Assembly (NCBI GenBank): GCA_905250125.1
Contig: CAJNOL010001430.1
Span: forward strand, 1-64,000
Source: Rotaria sordida
Lineage: Eukaryota > Rotifera > Eurotatoria > Philodinida > Philodinidae
Direction: 5' to 3'
DNA: 64,000 nt
The notes under the pieces were generated by a model, which had not been told where the DNA came from, searched no databases, and saw only the letters and a list, made by a program, of their open reading frames with translations. This document shows positions 11,692-22,107 of this stretch, piece by piece; positions within the stretch are counted from its first letter, which is position 1; each line of letters begins with the position of its first letter. Position numbers and translations under genes: made by a program.

Positions 11692-11970
11692 ATGAGTAAT
11701 AACACAAATTTTATTGATTTTCTTCATGATCATTATTCGAATGGAACTACTAATGATATATCTCAAACACTTGCTCGTCTTCAACAACATCTTGAACAAC
11801 AACGAAAACTTGTTTTAAATGAAATAGCTACTGTAAAAAAAGAAGAAGAACAATTAAAAACTCTTGTAAAATCAACAACTGTTCAACAACAATTTTCTGA
11901 TAATCAAAAACATGACTTATTAACATCACTTGATATTGAACAAATAAATAAATTACCTTTAGATCTCTAA
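11692..11970 (+). CDS. Small coiled-coil protein, 92 aa, unknown
   Basis: Single-exon ORF of 92 aa. Residues about 24-62 form a clear amphipathic coiled coil (ISQTLARLQQHLEQQRKLVL then EIATVKKEEEQLKTL). I do not recognise the family; small coiled-coil subunits of larger complexes look like this, but nothing in the sequence selects one. The stop lies only 53 bp before the TBL3 start, and no GT donor placed near its end would splice it in frame into TBL3, so it is best read as a separate upstream cistron. The ATG follows an acceptor-like TTTCTAG. Confidence 0.6.
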   Translation: MSNNTNFIDFLHDHYSNGTTNDISQTLARLQQHLEQQRKLVLNEIATVKKEEEQLKTLVKSTTVQQQFSDNQKHDLLTSLDIEQINKLPLDL

Positions 11971-12021
11971 AGAAAATTTCTTCTTCCTTTTTCTGTTTTT
12001 TGGTTGTTCATTTTCTTTTTC

Positions 12022-12023
12022 AG
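12022..12023 (+). promoter_or_regulatory. Acceptor-like site abutting the TBL3 ATG
   Basis: TTTTCTTTTTCAG is followed immediately by the ATG at 12024, leaving no cis-encoded 5' UTR. The 53 bp between the previous stop and this ATG is nearly all pyrimidine tract. This is the strongest trans-splice acceptor candidate in the window. Confidence 0.55.
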
Positions 12024-15000
12024 ATGGTTCGAGAAAAAGAAAATTTCATTAAACAATCAACACATACATCATTTTATACAGGTGGTCAATTTGCTATATC
12101 AAATGATGGTCAATATTTATTATGTACTTATAATGCATTAATTCATATACTTGATATTCAAACACAACATATTATTCGTTCGATTGGTCAAGATGATACA
12201 TCATCTGAAGTTGTATCATTTGCATTATTTAATGATTTAATTGTTATTGCCTATCGTAATCAATTATTACGTCAATTTAATTGGACAACAGGTACATGTC
12301 TTCGAACATGGAAATCAGTACATAAAAATACAATTATATGTATGACATTTAATTCGAATGGATCATTATTAGCTACAGGTGGTGCAGATTTTACAGTTAA
12401 AATTTGGGATGTTGAACATCTTTATTATACACATAATTTAAAAGGATCAACATCAATTATTCGGTAAGTTCAAAAATTAATAATAAAAAAATAAAATAAA
12501 TATTAGAAAAATTATTTTTAGAGTTGTTTTATTTTATACATCGGAAATGAAAAAAATTCATGTTATCTGTGGTTCTGATGATGGACGAATTTATTTACAT
12601 AATTTACATGTATCCGGTGCTAAACCAACAATTTTACAAGGTCATATGAGTACAGTCACTTCACTTGTTCTTCATAATGATCATAATTTAATCAGGTAAT
12701 ATTATATATATAATATAGACTGATCGGAAGATTTATAAACAGATTGATTTTTTTCGAGATCTGATCTATGTATTGTTTTTTGGTTGTAATATAAATTACT
12801 TTAAGATAATTAGATATCGAAGAATGACTTTACATTCAATAGTCAAATTCTAAACTACAGCATAGAAAATTGTTTTTGTTTTTGCGTAAAAAGATATGTA
12901 TAAAATTAAAAGAAAAATAAATAACAGTTTATCAATCTTCCTTGTCTATAATTAACTAGGCTTTTGAAATTGTTATCTGTATTTGGCTCTAGACTCACGG
13001 ATGTGTGATATCCTTCTTCTACTTCTGAAATTCATCCACACAACATCCTTGCTTTTGAAAAACTGTTAATACAATCTCTGTCAGATTAAAATGTGAAATA
13101 CGATGTAGCTGCTACTGCTGCTGTTCACAGGAAGATTGTTTTATTATATATATTCTGGGACAAATTTTTTCAAACATCTTTTTACTTAACTCTCTAGAAA
13201 TGCAATAAAGAAGTAGTTCATATATTATTACAAGACTTTATTTATATATGGTCTGTGATCATATATCAACGTCTATGGGAGGAACATCCAAATTTTTATC
13301 CGTACATTTCAACACTCATTTTAGATCGTGTTTAATAAGATTGCCTACGCAGCAGCTCTTTTCTGGGATTCAATTACTCTGTGCTGAATTACGCCTCTGT
13401 TTAGACAGATGATTTGTTCGCTTGAAAAACAAACTGTATTTTTTTATTATTTTTGAAGTTCTGGCCGTGATCGTGTTGTTATTATGTGGGATCTTCAAAC
13501 TCAATCATCTATTCGTACTATACCTGTTATGGAGGTTTGTATAAATCATGATTTGTTATTTTTATTGATTTAAAAAAAAAACAAATCTCTCTTTCAGTCA
13601 ATTGAAGCGCTTATTGCATTACCATCTGTTGATTATCTTAAAAAATTAAAAATTAAACAAACATTTGCGTCAGATGAACTATTATTTTTTACATTTGGTA
13701 ATTCAGGTTTAATTAAATTATGGTCAGGAACAACGGGTCGTTGTTTATTAATTCAAGAAGATAAAACATATGAAAAAATTGCTGCTAATTCTTATGGTAA
13801 AGATAAAGAACATGAACAAGTTTTTCTTAATGCTTATTTTAATGAAACAACACGTATGTTTTATACGAATACAATTGATCATAATATAATTGCATTTAAT
13901 ATTAAGAAATTAAAATTAGAAAAACAAGTAAAATGAAAAATTGTTTTTTTTTTTTTGCATAAATATTTCTTTGTTTTTTTAAAGTTTATTGGTGAATTAG
14001 GTGATGTTCTTGATGTTCGTTTTCTTAATGATAATGATAATAATCCTTTATATATTATTGTTGCTAATAATGATGAAAAAGTGAAAATATTTCATTTAAA
14101 TACATGGCATTGTCAAATGCTTAAAGGTCATACTGATATTGTTATTGGTTTAGATATTAGTTATGATCATAGTTTAATTGCAACATGTTCAAAAGTTTGT
14201 TGAAATTTTTCATATTTTTTTTTCTACTAAATTTCTTTATGTAGGATGATATTATACGAATTTGGTCATATAATGTTGATAGATCTTCATTTGTTTGTGT
14301 TGCTATTGCTGAAGGACATACGGGTGATGTTGCAGCAATTGCTTTTGCTAAGTTTGTAGATAAAATTTCAAAAATAATTTTGTTTGATTATTGAAAATTT
14401 CATTTTATTTAGAACTTCAAATGATTTTATTGCATCAGGTAGTCAAGATACAACAGCTAAAGTATGGTCATTAGAAAATTTAATATTAGATAGTAATGAA
14501 CCACAAAATCTTTCATCTGTATTTACATTAAAAACACATGATAAAGAAGTAAATAGTATAGCAGTTTCATTTAATGATAAACAATTTGCAACAGGATCAG
14601 CAGATAAAACAGCAAAAGTAAATATAATTTTCTTTTTTTGTTTTTGTTAGAAAATTTAATATTCGAATAATTTAGATTTGGGATATAAGAAATCAAAAAT
14701 TATTAGCTGTTTTATCTGGTCATCGAAGAGGAATTTGGTGTGTACAATATTCACCTGTTAATCCAGTAGATAGTTTCTTGTTTCATTATAAAACAAAAGA
14801 TACATATGAAGTCTTTTTTTTTTCTTAGGAATTAGCAACAGCTTCAGCTGATGGATTAATTAAAATATGGTCAACAAAAGATTATAATTGTTTACAAGTA
14901 AGATTTTATTAAATAAAGATAAGAGAAATTTTTTATTTTTTATTTTTATATTTTAGACAATCGAAGGTCATGATGCATCAGTTCTTCGAATCATTTATTT

Positions 15001-17497
15001 ATCAATGGGTACTCAATTAATTAGCAGGTAAAATTCTTTTTTTGTTTTTTGTAATTATCTAAATTTTAATATTTTATCTAATTTAGTGGTTCTGATGGTC
15101 TTTTAAAATTATGGGATCTTAAAACAAGTACTTGTGTAAAAAGTATCGATGCACATGAAGGCAAAATATGGGGAATGTCAGCTTCAACAGATGAAAATCT
15201 TCTTGTTACGTGTGCTAGTGATTCATCTGTTGTTATTTGGCGTGTAAGTTTTTCTATTAAACATGATTATATTACAAAAAAGAAATCGATTTCATAGTTT
15301 GAATGAATGTCAAACAAATTGATGTCAAATTCTATTTCCAACTAGACAAACTCTGAAATGATTCGTACCCATGGACCTGTCCTTTCTTGAGTCCGAGCCA
15401 TTTTACTGTGTTTTTGACCTGAATTTTTGTCTTTAGAAAGGTTTAATACTGATTAGAATGCGTGAAAAATTTCTTAGGAAATGAGTGTTTAATTATTGAG
15501 ATAATAGAGATTTTTTAAAAAGCATACATTTTACCGAAGAGCCGGGAAAACATCAGATTTTTCGAAAGTTCATCATCTTGGTAACAAAACATTCGTTTCC
15601 AATGCAATTTTTAGTGCATTCTAATTATGATCACACCTTTCTGTAGACGAAAATGCAGATTAAAAATATAGTAAAAGGGATCAAAATCGAGAAGGAAGAC
15701 TTATTGAGACGAATCATTCTACAATTTTTCTATTTTCAATAGGATCTAGATAATGAGTGACGTCTTACTTCAAAAATGATTTATTACTTCATGAGATTTC
15801 CTTATGAGTAGAACTCTTTGAAAACGAAGAAAATCCAAAAAACTATTCGTTCTTATGATCCTATTAATTTAAAGATATTCGTTGTTTTTGTTTTTGTTTG
15901 GGCCTCTATGTTTCAAAATATGAAGGTCATAATCTTTAATGTAAAGAAATGAGTTTTGTTTATTGAAATAATGCTGAAACTTATTTCAAAACAATGAAAG
16001 ATCATCTGATGAATTTCAATTATTTGTAACAGTAAAGTCTAAAAGACAACAATAGATAAACATCATTCAAATCTTATCTCTCATTAAGATCATATTTCTT
16101 CTAGGATTCAACAGAAGAAGATCGACAAACAAAACGTGAAAACGTCGAAGAAGTTTTACTTATGTAAGTTAATACTTACATATATACAATGACATTTAAA
16201 ATTGATCATAGACCAAACCGATCGCTCTATTTTTCTCATATTTCACTATGCTTTCAACAATTTTCGTTAGAATCTAACCCTATTTTCATAGTTTATAAGC
16301 CTTATATATCTTGTATGTACTCTACCAGGCTGTAAATTTGCTGCTAACGTACCACGGACTTAGTCGCGACAGCGCCACTATGGGTATCTCTGCTAGAAAT
16401 ACTAAAAACGATGTACTTTTATTTTGTTTAATATTTGATCATACAACACATGCAAAAATAGAACGATAAACTACAATAAAAAATTTCATATTGTATCCTT
16501 TTGACAGAGAACTTGTATATTTTCTACAATGAGATCTTGACTAAAAACCAAGTAAAATTTCGTTAGACAATTTTTGCATGATATGTATGATCAACATTAA
16601 GTGAAATCAAAGCACAAATAATTTTTAGTATTTTCTAGAAAATACACGGAATAGAGATCTCATAAATCATGAAAATAGGACTTCGTTTTTGTGAAAACTG
16701 CAATTCAATATATTGAAATCATATTGAGATATTATAAAAACAAAGCAATCGGTTGGATCTATAATCAATTTTGAGTGTTATTGTTCTTCGAATTATTTTT
16801 TTTAATGTATAGGGAACAAGAAGTATCTAATTTATTAGTAAATAAAAAATATCATGAAGCTTTAAAAATAGCTCTTAATCTTAATCAACCTTATCGAACA
16901 TTAACAATAATCAAAGGTAAAATATATTATTTTTTCATATTTCAATAAATATTTTCTTTTTATAGAAATTCTTAATGAAATTGATGGAATAGATCGTTTA
17001 AAAAATACTTTATTACAATTTTCTGATGATCATTTAAGTAAGTTATACAATTAATTATCTATTATTTTCTTATGATGATTTTCTAATAGATCTATTATTT
17101 TCGTATGTAATTGATTGGAATACAAATACAAGACATTCAACTGAAGCTCAAATAATAATTAAAGTTCTATTAAGTATAATGACACCAGATAAAATTTTGA
17201 AACTTCCAAATGGACAAAAATGTGTTGAAAATTTATTACCTTATACTGGTACAAGTTTTTTTTTTCTATTGATTTAATTTATTATTTTTTATATTTTATT
17301 TTAGAACGACATATGTCACGTATCGAACGACTTTCACAACAAGTACTTTTTCTTGATTTTAGTTGGCATTCAATGAAATATCTTGATCAATCAAAGTAAA
17401 TTTTATTGTATTTTTTTTTTTTATCAATTCTTTGTTTGTTTTTGTTACTTTACTTTTTAGTATTTCATCTTCCAATGAACTTCCAACAACAACATAG
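12024..17497 (+). CDS. TBL3: TBL3 / UTP13, WD40 protein of the small-subunit processome
   Basis: WD-repeat subunit of the UTP-B module of the SSU processome; acts in the nucleolus in 18S pre-rRNA processing. Exons: 12024-12463, 12522-12695, 13459-13534, 13598-13927, 13985-14194, 14245-14351, 14413-14617, 14676-14765, 14829-14897, 14957-15027, 15087-15243, 16105-16163, 16813-16916, 16966-17037, 17090-17248, 17305-17395 and 17461-17497, giving 816 aa (human TBL3 808). It opens with the family pattern SFYTGGQFAISNDGQYLLCT; WD signatures include FTVKIWD, RVVIMWD, TTAKVWS, KTAKIWD, LIKIWS and LLKLWD. The C-terminal 150 residues match the Utp13 helical domain (LSIMTPDKILKLP, ERLSQQVLFLDFSW). If the last intron is not removed, the protein stops at 17399 (805 aa). 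Introns 2, 11 and 12 are long; intron 11 holds a foldback repeat. Confidence 0.93.
12696..13458 (+). other. Long TBL3 intron 2
   Basis: 763 bp between exons 2 and 3. I find no ORF, RNA gene or clear repeat in it. Confidence 0.6.
15350..15740. repeat. Foldback repeat in TBL3 intron 11
   Basis: Left arm about 15350-15515 and right arm about 15540-15740 are diverged reverse complements with a spacer of only about 25 bp. Shared blocks include AGAAAGGT, ATTAGAATGC and ATGATTCGT. The intron is 15244-16104 (861 bp), and its splice sites lie outside the element. Confidence 0.75.
16164..16812 (+). other. Long TBL3 intron 12
   Basis: 649-bp intron. No ORF of note. 16320-16385 is somewhat GC-richer than its surroundings, but I could not assign it. 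Confidence 0.5.
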
Positions 17498-17926
17498 TGA
17501 ATGTTTTCTTTTTTTTTTTGGTTTTGTCTTTCGTAATTGCTATGCAATGATGTTTTTGGAATTTTTCATTGTTATCATTTACAAAAAAAAAAAACAATAA
17601 AAGAAGTTTTTTTTGTTGGAAGACAAAATTGTAAAAAATGATTGAATCCCCTGAGTCTCCAATAAAAATAAATCTGCAGATTGCGATGATGGAGCTACTT
17701 TTTATGTCAATGTAAAATATTTGACAAAGATAAAAAAAAAAAAATAAAAGATCTAATGACATCTATACAATCTTATGTATTGACGCACTAAAAAAATAAA
17801 CAAATTTGTTTATGTCTTTTTTTTTGAGATTTTTACCAACCGAAAGAAACTAAAGATATTTTTTAGAAAAATTTTATAAATATTTCGATTAAAACTAGTA
17901 TCACTCTTTTTAGATTTGTTTTTGAA
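17498..17926. other. TBL3 3' region and CYLD-like 5' region
   Basis: 429 bp between tandem genes. AATAAA at 17596-17601 and further AATAAA-like hexamers near 17661 are polyadenylation candidates. A T-rich tract ending in TTTTTAG at 17913 precedes the next ATG by 13 bases. ORFs here are made of poly-T/poly-A. Confidence 0.5.
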
Positions 17927-19872
17927 ATGGACTCGCGGACAAGAGATGAAAATAACAGAACACCAATTTCTGGTTCAGGATCATCACCGAATGAAACGAA
18001 TAACGCGGGAAATATTCGTAAAATAAATTTTATAGAAGCTTACAACACAAAATTCTTATATTTTCTTTGTAAATAGGTGTACCAGACTTTTATAAACCAG
18101 ATAACTCAACTAGAAATAATCCGACGATGACACCGAATGATTCAACCCGTTCTGAACGTCCAGATGACAATCGTGGTAATTCTTAAATACTGCTATGTTT
18201 TTATCATTGGATATAATAATATCTTTCCACAGGTACTCCTGTTAGTTCAAAAAATCAGCCAACAACTGGCACCAATCCGAACACTGATGACATGATAGGT
18301 AAGCCTGTTCAATTCGGCAAAGACTTATGTATCATCAAAGGTTACGTTCAATGCCAAGGACAAGAGTTATTCGCACTTGAATCTGAAAGATCCATAACAG
18401 GCTATGATGGTAGATGTCCAAAATGTAATAAACAACATGTTGCACTAGACAAAACACGTGGCTTTTATGCTGCAGTAAATTCTGTCTACGACGCACTTGG
18501 ACGACAAAAATTAGAAAAGGAACGTTTACAAGGTCGAAAAAAAATTGAACAATTACCCGGTACCGTTGAAAATCTACCTCCACTTGATCGTCCCATACTT
18601 GGTGAAAATAAAGGCATTGAAGGCGATTCAAATTCATGTTATATGGATGCAACAATTTTCTGTATGTTTGCTTATTGTAATGTATTTGATTCATTACTTC
18701 ATATGACAATTGAAAAAAATTCTATAATAAAGTTACAACAGTTATTAAGAGAGAATATTGTGCATGTACTTCGATACAAGAAAATTGGTTTCGTTGAACG
18801 CAAGTTTCGTTTGAAATTTTTTTGTTTTATTAAAATCAATTTCCTAAATAGGTGATGCTCTTTTTCATTTACGAGCTCAATTAAGTGAAGCAACTGGTGA
18901 TCCATCATTTAAAGAAGTGGAAAAAGATCCAAGTGAATTTTTACGAGCACTTGAAGAACTTTTTCAATATGCACCATTAAAAACTATTTCACCTGATCAA
19001 CTACCAAATACAACTGCATCGAATGTAACAACAAATATTATGTGTAAGTTTTTTTTTTCTTTCTTCCAGAAATTGTTTATTAAATTTTCTACAACTTACT
19101 AGGGGAAATGTTTGATGCTAATACACAAAATCTACTTTCAACAAAGATTGCTAGTATATTTCGTAATTCACTTTCTGAAATTCCAGTTAAATTAGCAACT
19201 ATTCCACCTTTTCTTATTTTGGTTGCTCCACGTCATACACGTTCACAACGTTCTTATCGTTATATTATACCTGATCGTCAAATTACTCTTGATAATAATA
19301 TTGTACAACTTGTTTGTCTCAAATGTGGAAAAACAAATCATGGTACAGATCAGCCACGTGATTTTTATTCATGTCATGAATGTTATTTAAAAGAATCATC
19401 ATCATTAACTACTTCAACGACTGATGCTAAAGTTGTATGTTTTTGTGGATCTTGCATAAATAAATTGCATAAAGATGTATCTCACGAGGTCGTTAATCAT
19501 AATACAAGAAAAATTCAAATGAATAATCATAAACTTAATCTCTTTGCTGTATTATGTATTGAAATAGCTCATTATGTTGCTTTTGTTAAATGTAAAAAAC
19601 AAAATCAACAGTGTGAATGGCTCTTTTTTGATAGTATGAGTGATCGAATTCATAATGAAAAGAATATACCTCTTGTTGATCGTGTGCCTGATTTTGATCG
19701 ATGGATTGATGGTGCTGAACAAAATACGGATTTCTTCGAAGATTTAGATAGACTTCGAAAGCAAGCAAGGCCATCTTCACAAAAATTCGATGAAAATGCT
19801 ATGCGACAATTACGTTTATTTCGTGATGGTGCTTTTTTCTTCTATGAAAATTCAAGTGTTAATTATCAATAA
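17927..19872 (+). CDS. CYLD-like ubiquitin carboxyl-terminal hydrolase
   Basis: Deubiquitinase of the CYLD branch of the USP family (C67); CYLD removes Lys63- and Met1-linked ubiquitin and restrains NF-kB/JNK signalling. Exons 17927-18017, 18077-18175, 18233-18799, 18852-19043 and 19103-19872 give 572 aa. Residues 1-75 are a Ser/Thr/Asn-rich disordered leader. About 85-150 look like a degenerate CAP-Gly module (GKPVQFGKDL, GYDGRC). The USP domain has the Cys box NSCYMDATIFCMFAY, a CxxC zinc site (CLKCGKTNHG, SCHECY, CFCGSC) and the His box IAHYVAFVKC followed by WLFFDSMSDR. Human CYLD is 956 aa with three CAP-Gly domains, so this is a short form. Intron 3 appears to be GC-AG. Catalytic Cys and His are intact, so an active enzyme is expected. 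Confidence 0.9.
18800..18851 (+). other. GC-AG intron in the CYLD-like gene
   Basis: 52-bp intron with donor C|GCAAGTTT and acceptor AAATAG. Using GC as donor gives VERDALFHLRAQL, aligning without gaps to the CYLD VRADKVMKLR segment, and keeps the whole CDS in frame. The GT donors nearby would shift the frame or shorten the conserved block. Confidence 0.75.
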
Positions 19873-20044
19873 AACAAATGGATTAACTTGCTTTCTAATC
19901 GAGATATGTTTCTTTTTTTTTTTATTTTTCTGTTTTTTAAGTACCATATTATGTTTATATTAACTGTGATATAATAATTAATTGAAAAGGAAAAAGAATG
20001 CTATTCTTTATCCATTCTTAGTTTGCTTTTCAACTATTTTTTTT

Positions 20045-20046
20045 AG
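20045..20046 (+). promoter_or_regulatory. Acceptor-like site before QDPR
   Basis: CAACTATTTTTTTTAG ends 24 bases before the ATG at 20071, in the 198-bp gap after the CYLD-like stop. It is a candidate trans-splice acceptor like the others on this strand. Confidence 0.4.
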
Positions 20047-20070
20047 ATAGATAATAAATAAAGTAGAACG

Positions 20071-21883
20071 ATGTCAAAACAAATTATTGTTTATGGAGGT
20101 TTGTAGTTAAAGATTATGTCAGGAAAATAAATATTAGCAATTCTTTTAAACCCGGGCGAATGATTTCGATGCCCGGATCCGTAAATTTTGGACAAGTTTC
20201 CCATCTAAAAGACGTCATTTCCGATTGAAAAACTTTGAAAATAATAGGCACTTAAAAACAAGAATTCGGTGATCAGAGTCGATAACTAGATTCTAGAGTC
20301 TGTTGAGTTTTCTTGGATCTTCATCCGAAAATTTTGTATCTGATGTGCTCTAGTTATCTGAGAAATGTGTAGAGTACGCTAGTCATCGAATACAACAAAA
20401 CGAAAAAAAAAGTATCTCATATTTTTGGGTTGAGTATTCAATTTCGATTAGAAAATTTCATTGAGGATATCAAAGTATGTTTCGAGTGAATCCGAAAAGA
20501 TTTGATCAGCTGAGTTCAAGTTCAGCAATTTCGAACACGACGAGCTCTACCGGATTTCTACTTCCAAGTTTCTATCATTTCCCGAAGCTTTCCAGCCAAA
20601 AACGGTCCGTATTTCTTGATCTGAACGAAGAAATAATCAAGAAAAAGTACTACCAGAAAAAAAGAATTCATGTAAAATTTATTATGAAATTCTTGAAATT
20701 TATAAATTCATAGAAGTTTATTTATGATTTGAAAATATCATTTTGTTTTCTTTATCATAGGACGTGGAGCTTTAGGTGATTGTTTGGTTCGTTATTTCAA
20801 AAGTAGAAATTTTGTAAAGTCTATTATTGATTTTATTTATTTATTTTATTATAAATGTTTTCTTTTATTAGAAAGTAACATCAATCGATTTAAAAGAAAA
20901 TGAACAGGCTGATATTAATATTACACTTAATGATGCTGAAAATCTTGAAAAACAAGCTGAATTTATTACCGAACGTAAATAAACGAAATAAAAGAAATTT
21001 CATTTCATATTCTTTTTGATGATTTATATAGAAATTCAATCATCATCAAATGGTGAACCAGTTGAAGCTATTTTAAATGTTGCTGGTGGTTGGGCTGGAG
21101 GAAATGCTCATGATAAAAGTAAATTTAAAAAACAAATTTTAATCTAATAAAAATAATTTATTCTATTTCGAAGATTTTATTAAAAATTCCGATTTGGTTT
21201 TTAAACAAAGTGTTAATTCAACATTAATTACTGCATCATTAGCTAGTAAATTTCTTAAAGAAGATGGTTTATTAACTCTTGCTGGTGCTGCAGCTGCGCT
21301 TGATGTAACACCAGGTTAGATTATAAAAAAAAAAGAAAAGAAACGAAAATATAATATTTTTCAAATAAATTTTTATTCAATCAGGTATGATTGGTTATGG
21401 TGCAGCTAAAGCAGCTACAATACATATTGGCAAAAGTTTGGCAGCATCGAATAGTGGCATGCCAAAAAATTCGTCAGTTCTTACTATTGCACCGTATGTT
21501 TATTTAATTTTTTTTTCAATGATGAATCATACATAAATAAGAGATAGATGGATAAAAAACAAAAAGCTAATGTCACACTCGATCAATTTAATGCAATTTG
21601 TTATTGTCAATATATAAAAACCAACCATTTTTTCGTTATTTAGGATAACATTAGACACTCCAATGAATCGTAAATGGATGCCAAAAGCAGATACAAGTAC
21701 ATGGACACCACTTGAATATATTGCTGAGTATGTATAGAAATTAAAAAATTCGAAAAAACAAATTTGTTTTCTATTTTCAGATTATTTTATAAATGGGTTG
21801 ATGATCCATCATCACGTCCAGTGAATGGATCAGTTGTTAAATTGACAACAAAAGATGGCAATACTGAACTCAGCTATCATTAA
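20071..21883 (+). CDS. QDPR: Dihydropteridine reductase
   Basis: Reduces quinonoid dihydrobiopterin to tetrahydrobiopterin with NADH, recycling the cofactor of aromatic amino-acid hydroxylases in the cytosol. Eight exons, 20071-20098, 20761-20813, 20872-20974, 21032-21118, 21174-21314, 21385-21493, 21644-21727 and 21781-21883, give 235 aa (human 244). It is a short-chain dehydrogenase/reductase: dinucleotide site YGGRGALG at residues 8-15, VTSIDL ending strand 2 with the acidic residue selecting [13 protein letters not shown], the active-site YGAAKAA (YxxxK), and DTPMNR then PVNGSVVKL at the C-terminus, all typical of QDPR. Intron 1 is 662 bp and holds a copy of dispersed repeat A. Confidence 0.95.
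20296..20486 (+). repeat. Dispersed repeat A, copy 1 (QDPR intron 1)
   Basis: About 190 bp that align, diverged, with 34295-34480 in the same orientation. Shared blocks: CGAAAATTTTG, the GTAGAGTACGCTAGTCATCGA type block, and CAATTTCGATTAGAAAATTTC against CAATTCCGATTAGAAAATTTC. No ORF is conserved between the copies. Confidence 0.75.
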
Positions 21884-22078
21884 TAGATATCTACAACTGA
21901 ATGCAATGGCAGTCTAGCCTAAAAATGAACAAATATTCCATTTTAATTTTTGGTGATAGTTTGTTTTTTTTTAATTTTGAGATATTGAAACTATTCATTT
22001 TATGATCAATTAATTTACATTATTGAACCTACTGGTGTTTGTGTCTGAATAAGTCTATTAGTGGTTCCTCTTTTTTTT

Positions 22079-22080
22079 AG
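22079..22080 (+). promoter_or_regulatory. Acceptor-like site before the ZYG11/ZER1-like gene
   Basis: CCTCTTTTTTTTAG ends 27 bases before the ATG at 22108, in the 224-bp gap after QDPR. No cis exon is apparent upstream. Confidence 0.4.
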
Positions 22081-22107
22081 ATTTAAAAAACTGAAGAAGA
22101 ATAAACA

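Noticed and set aside
17400..17460. Ending TBL3 at the TAA at 17397-17399
   Set aside because: That TAA overlaps a good donor (AA|GTAAAT), and a long pyrimidine tract with AG follows 60 bp later, so a final short exon to 17497 is preferred. The shorter end is kept as an alternative.
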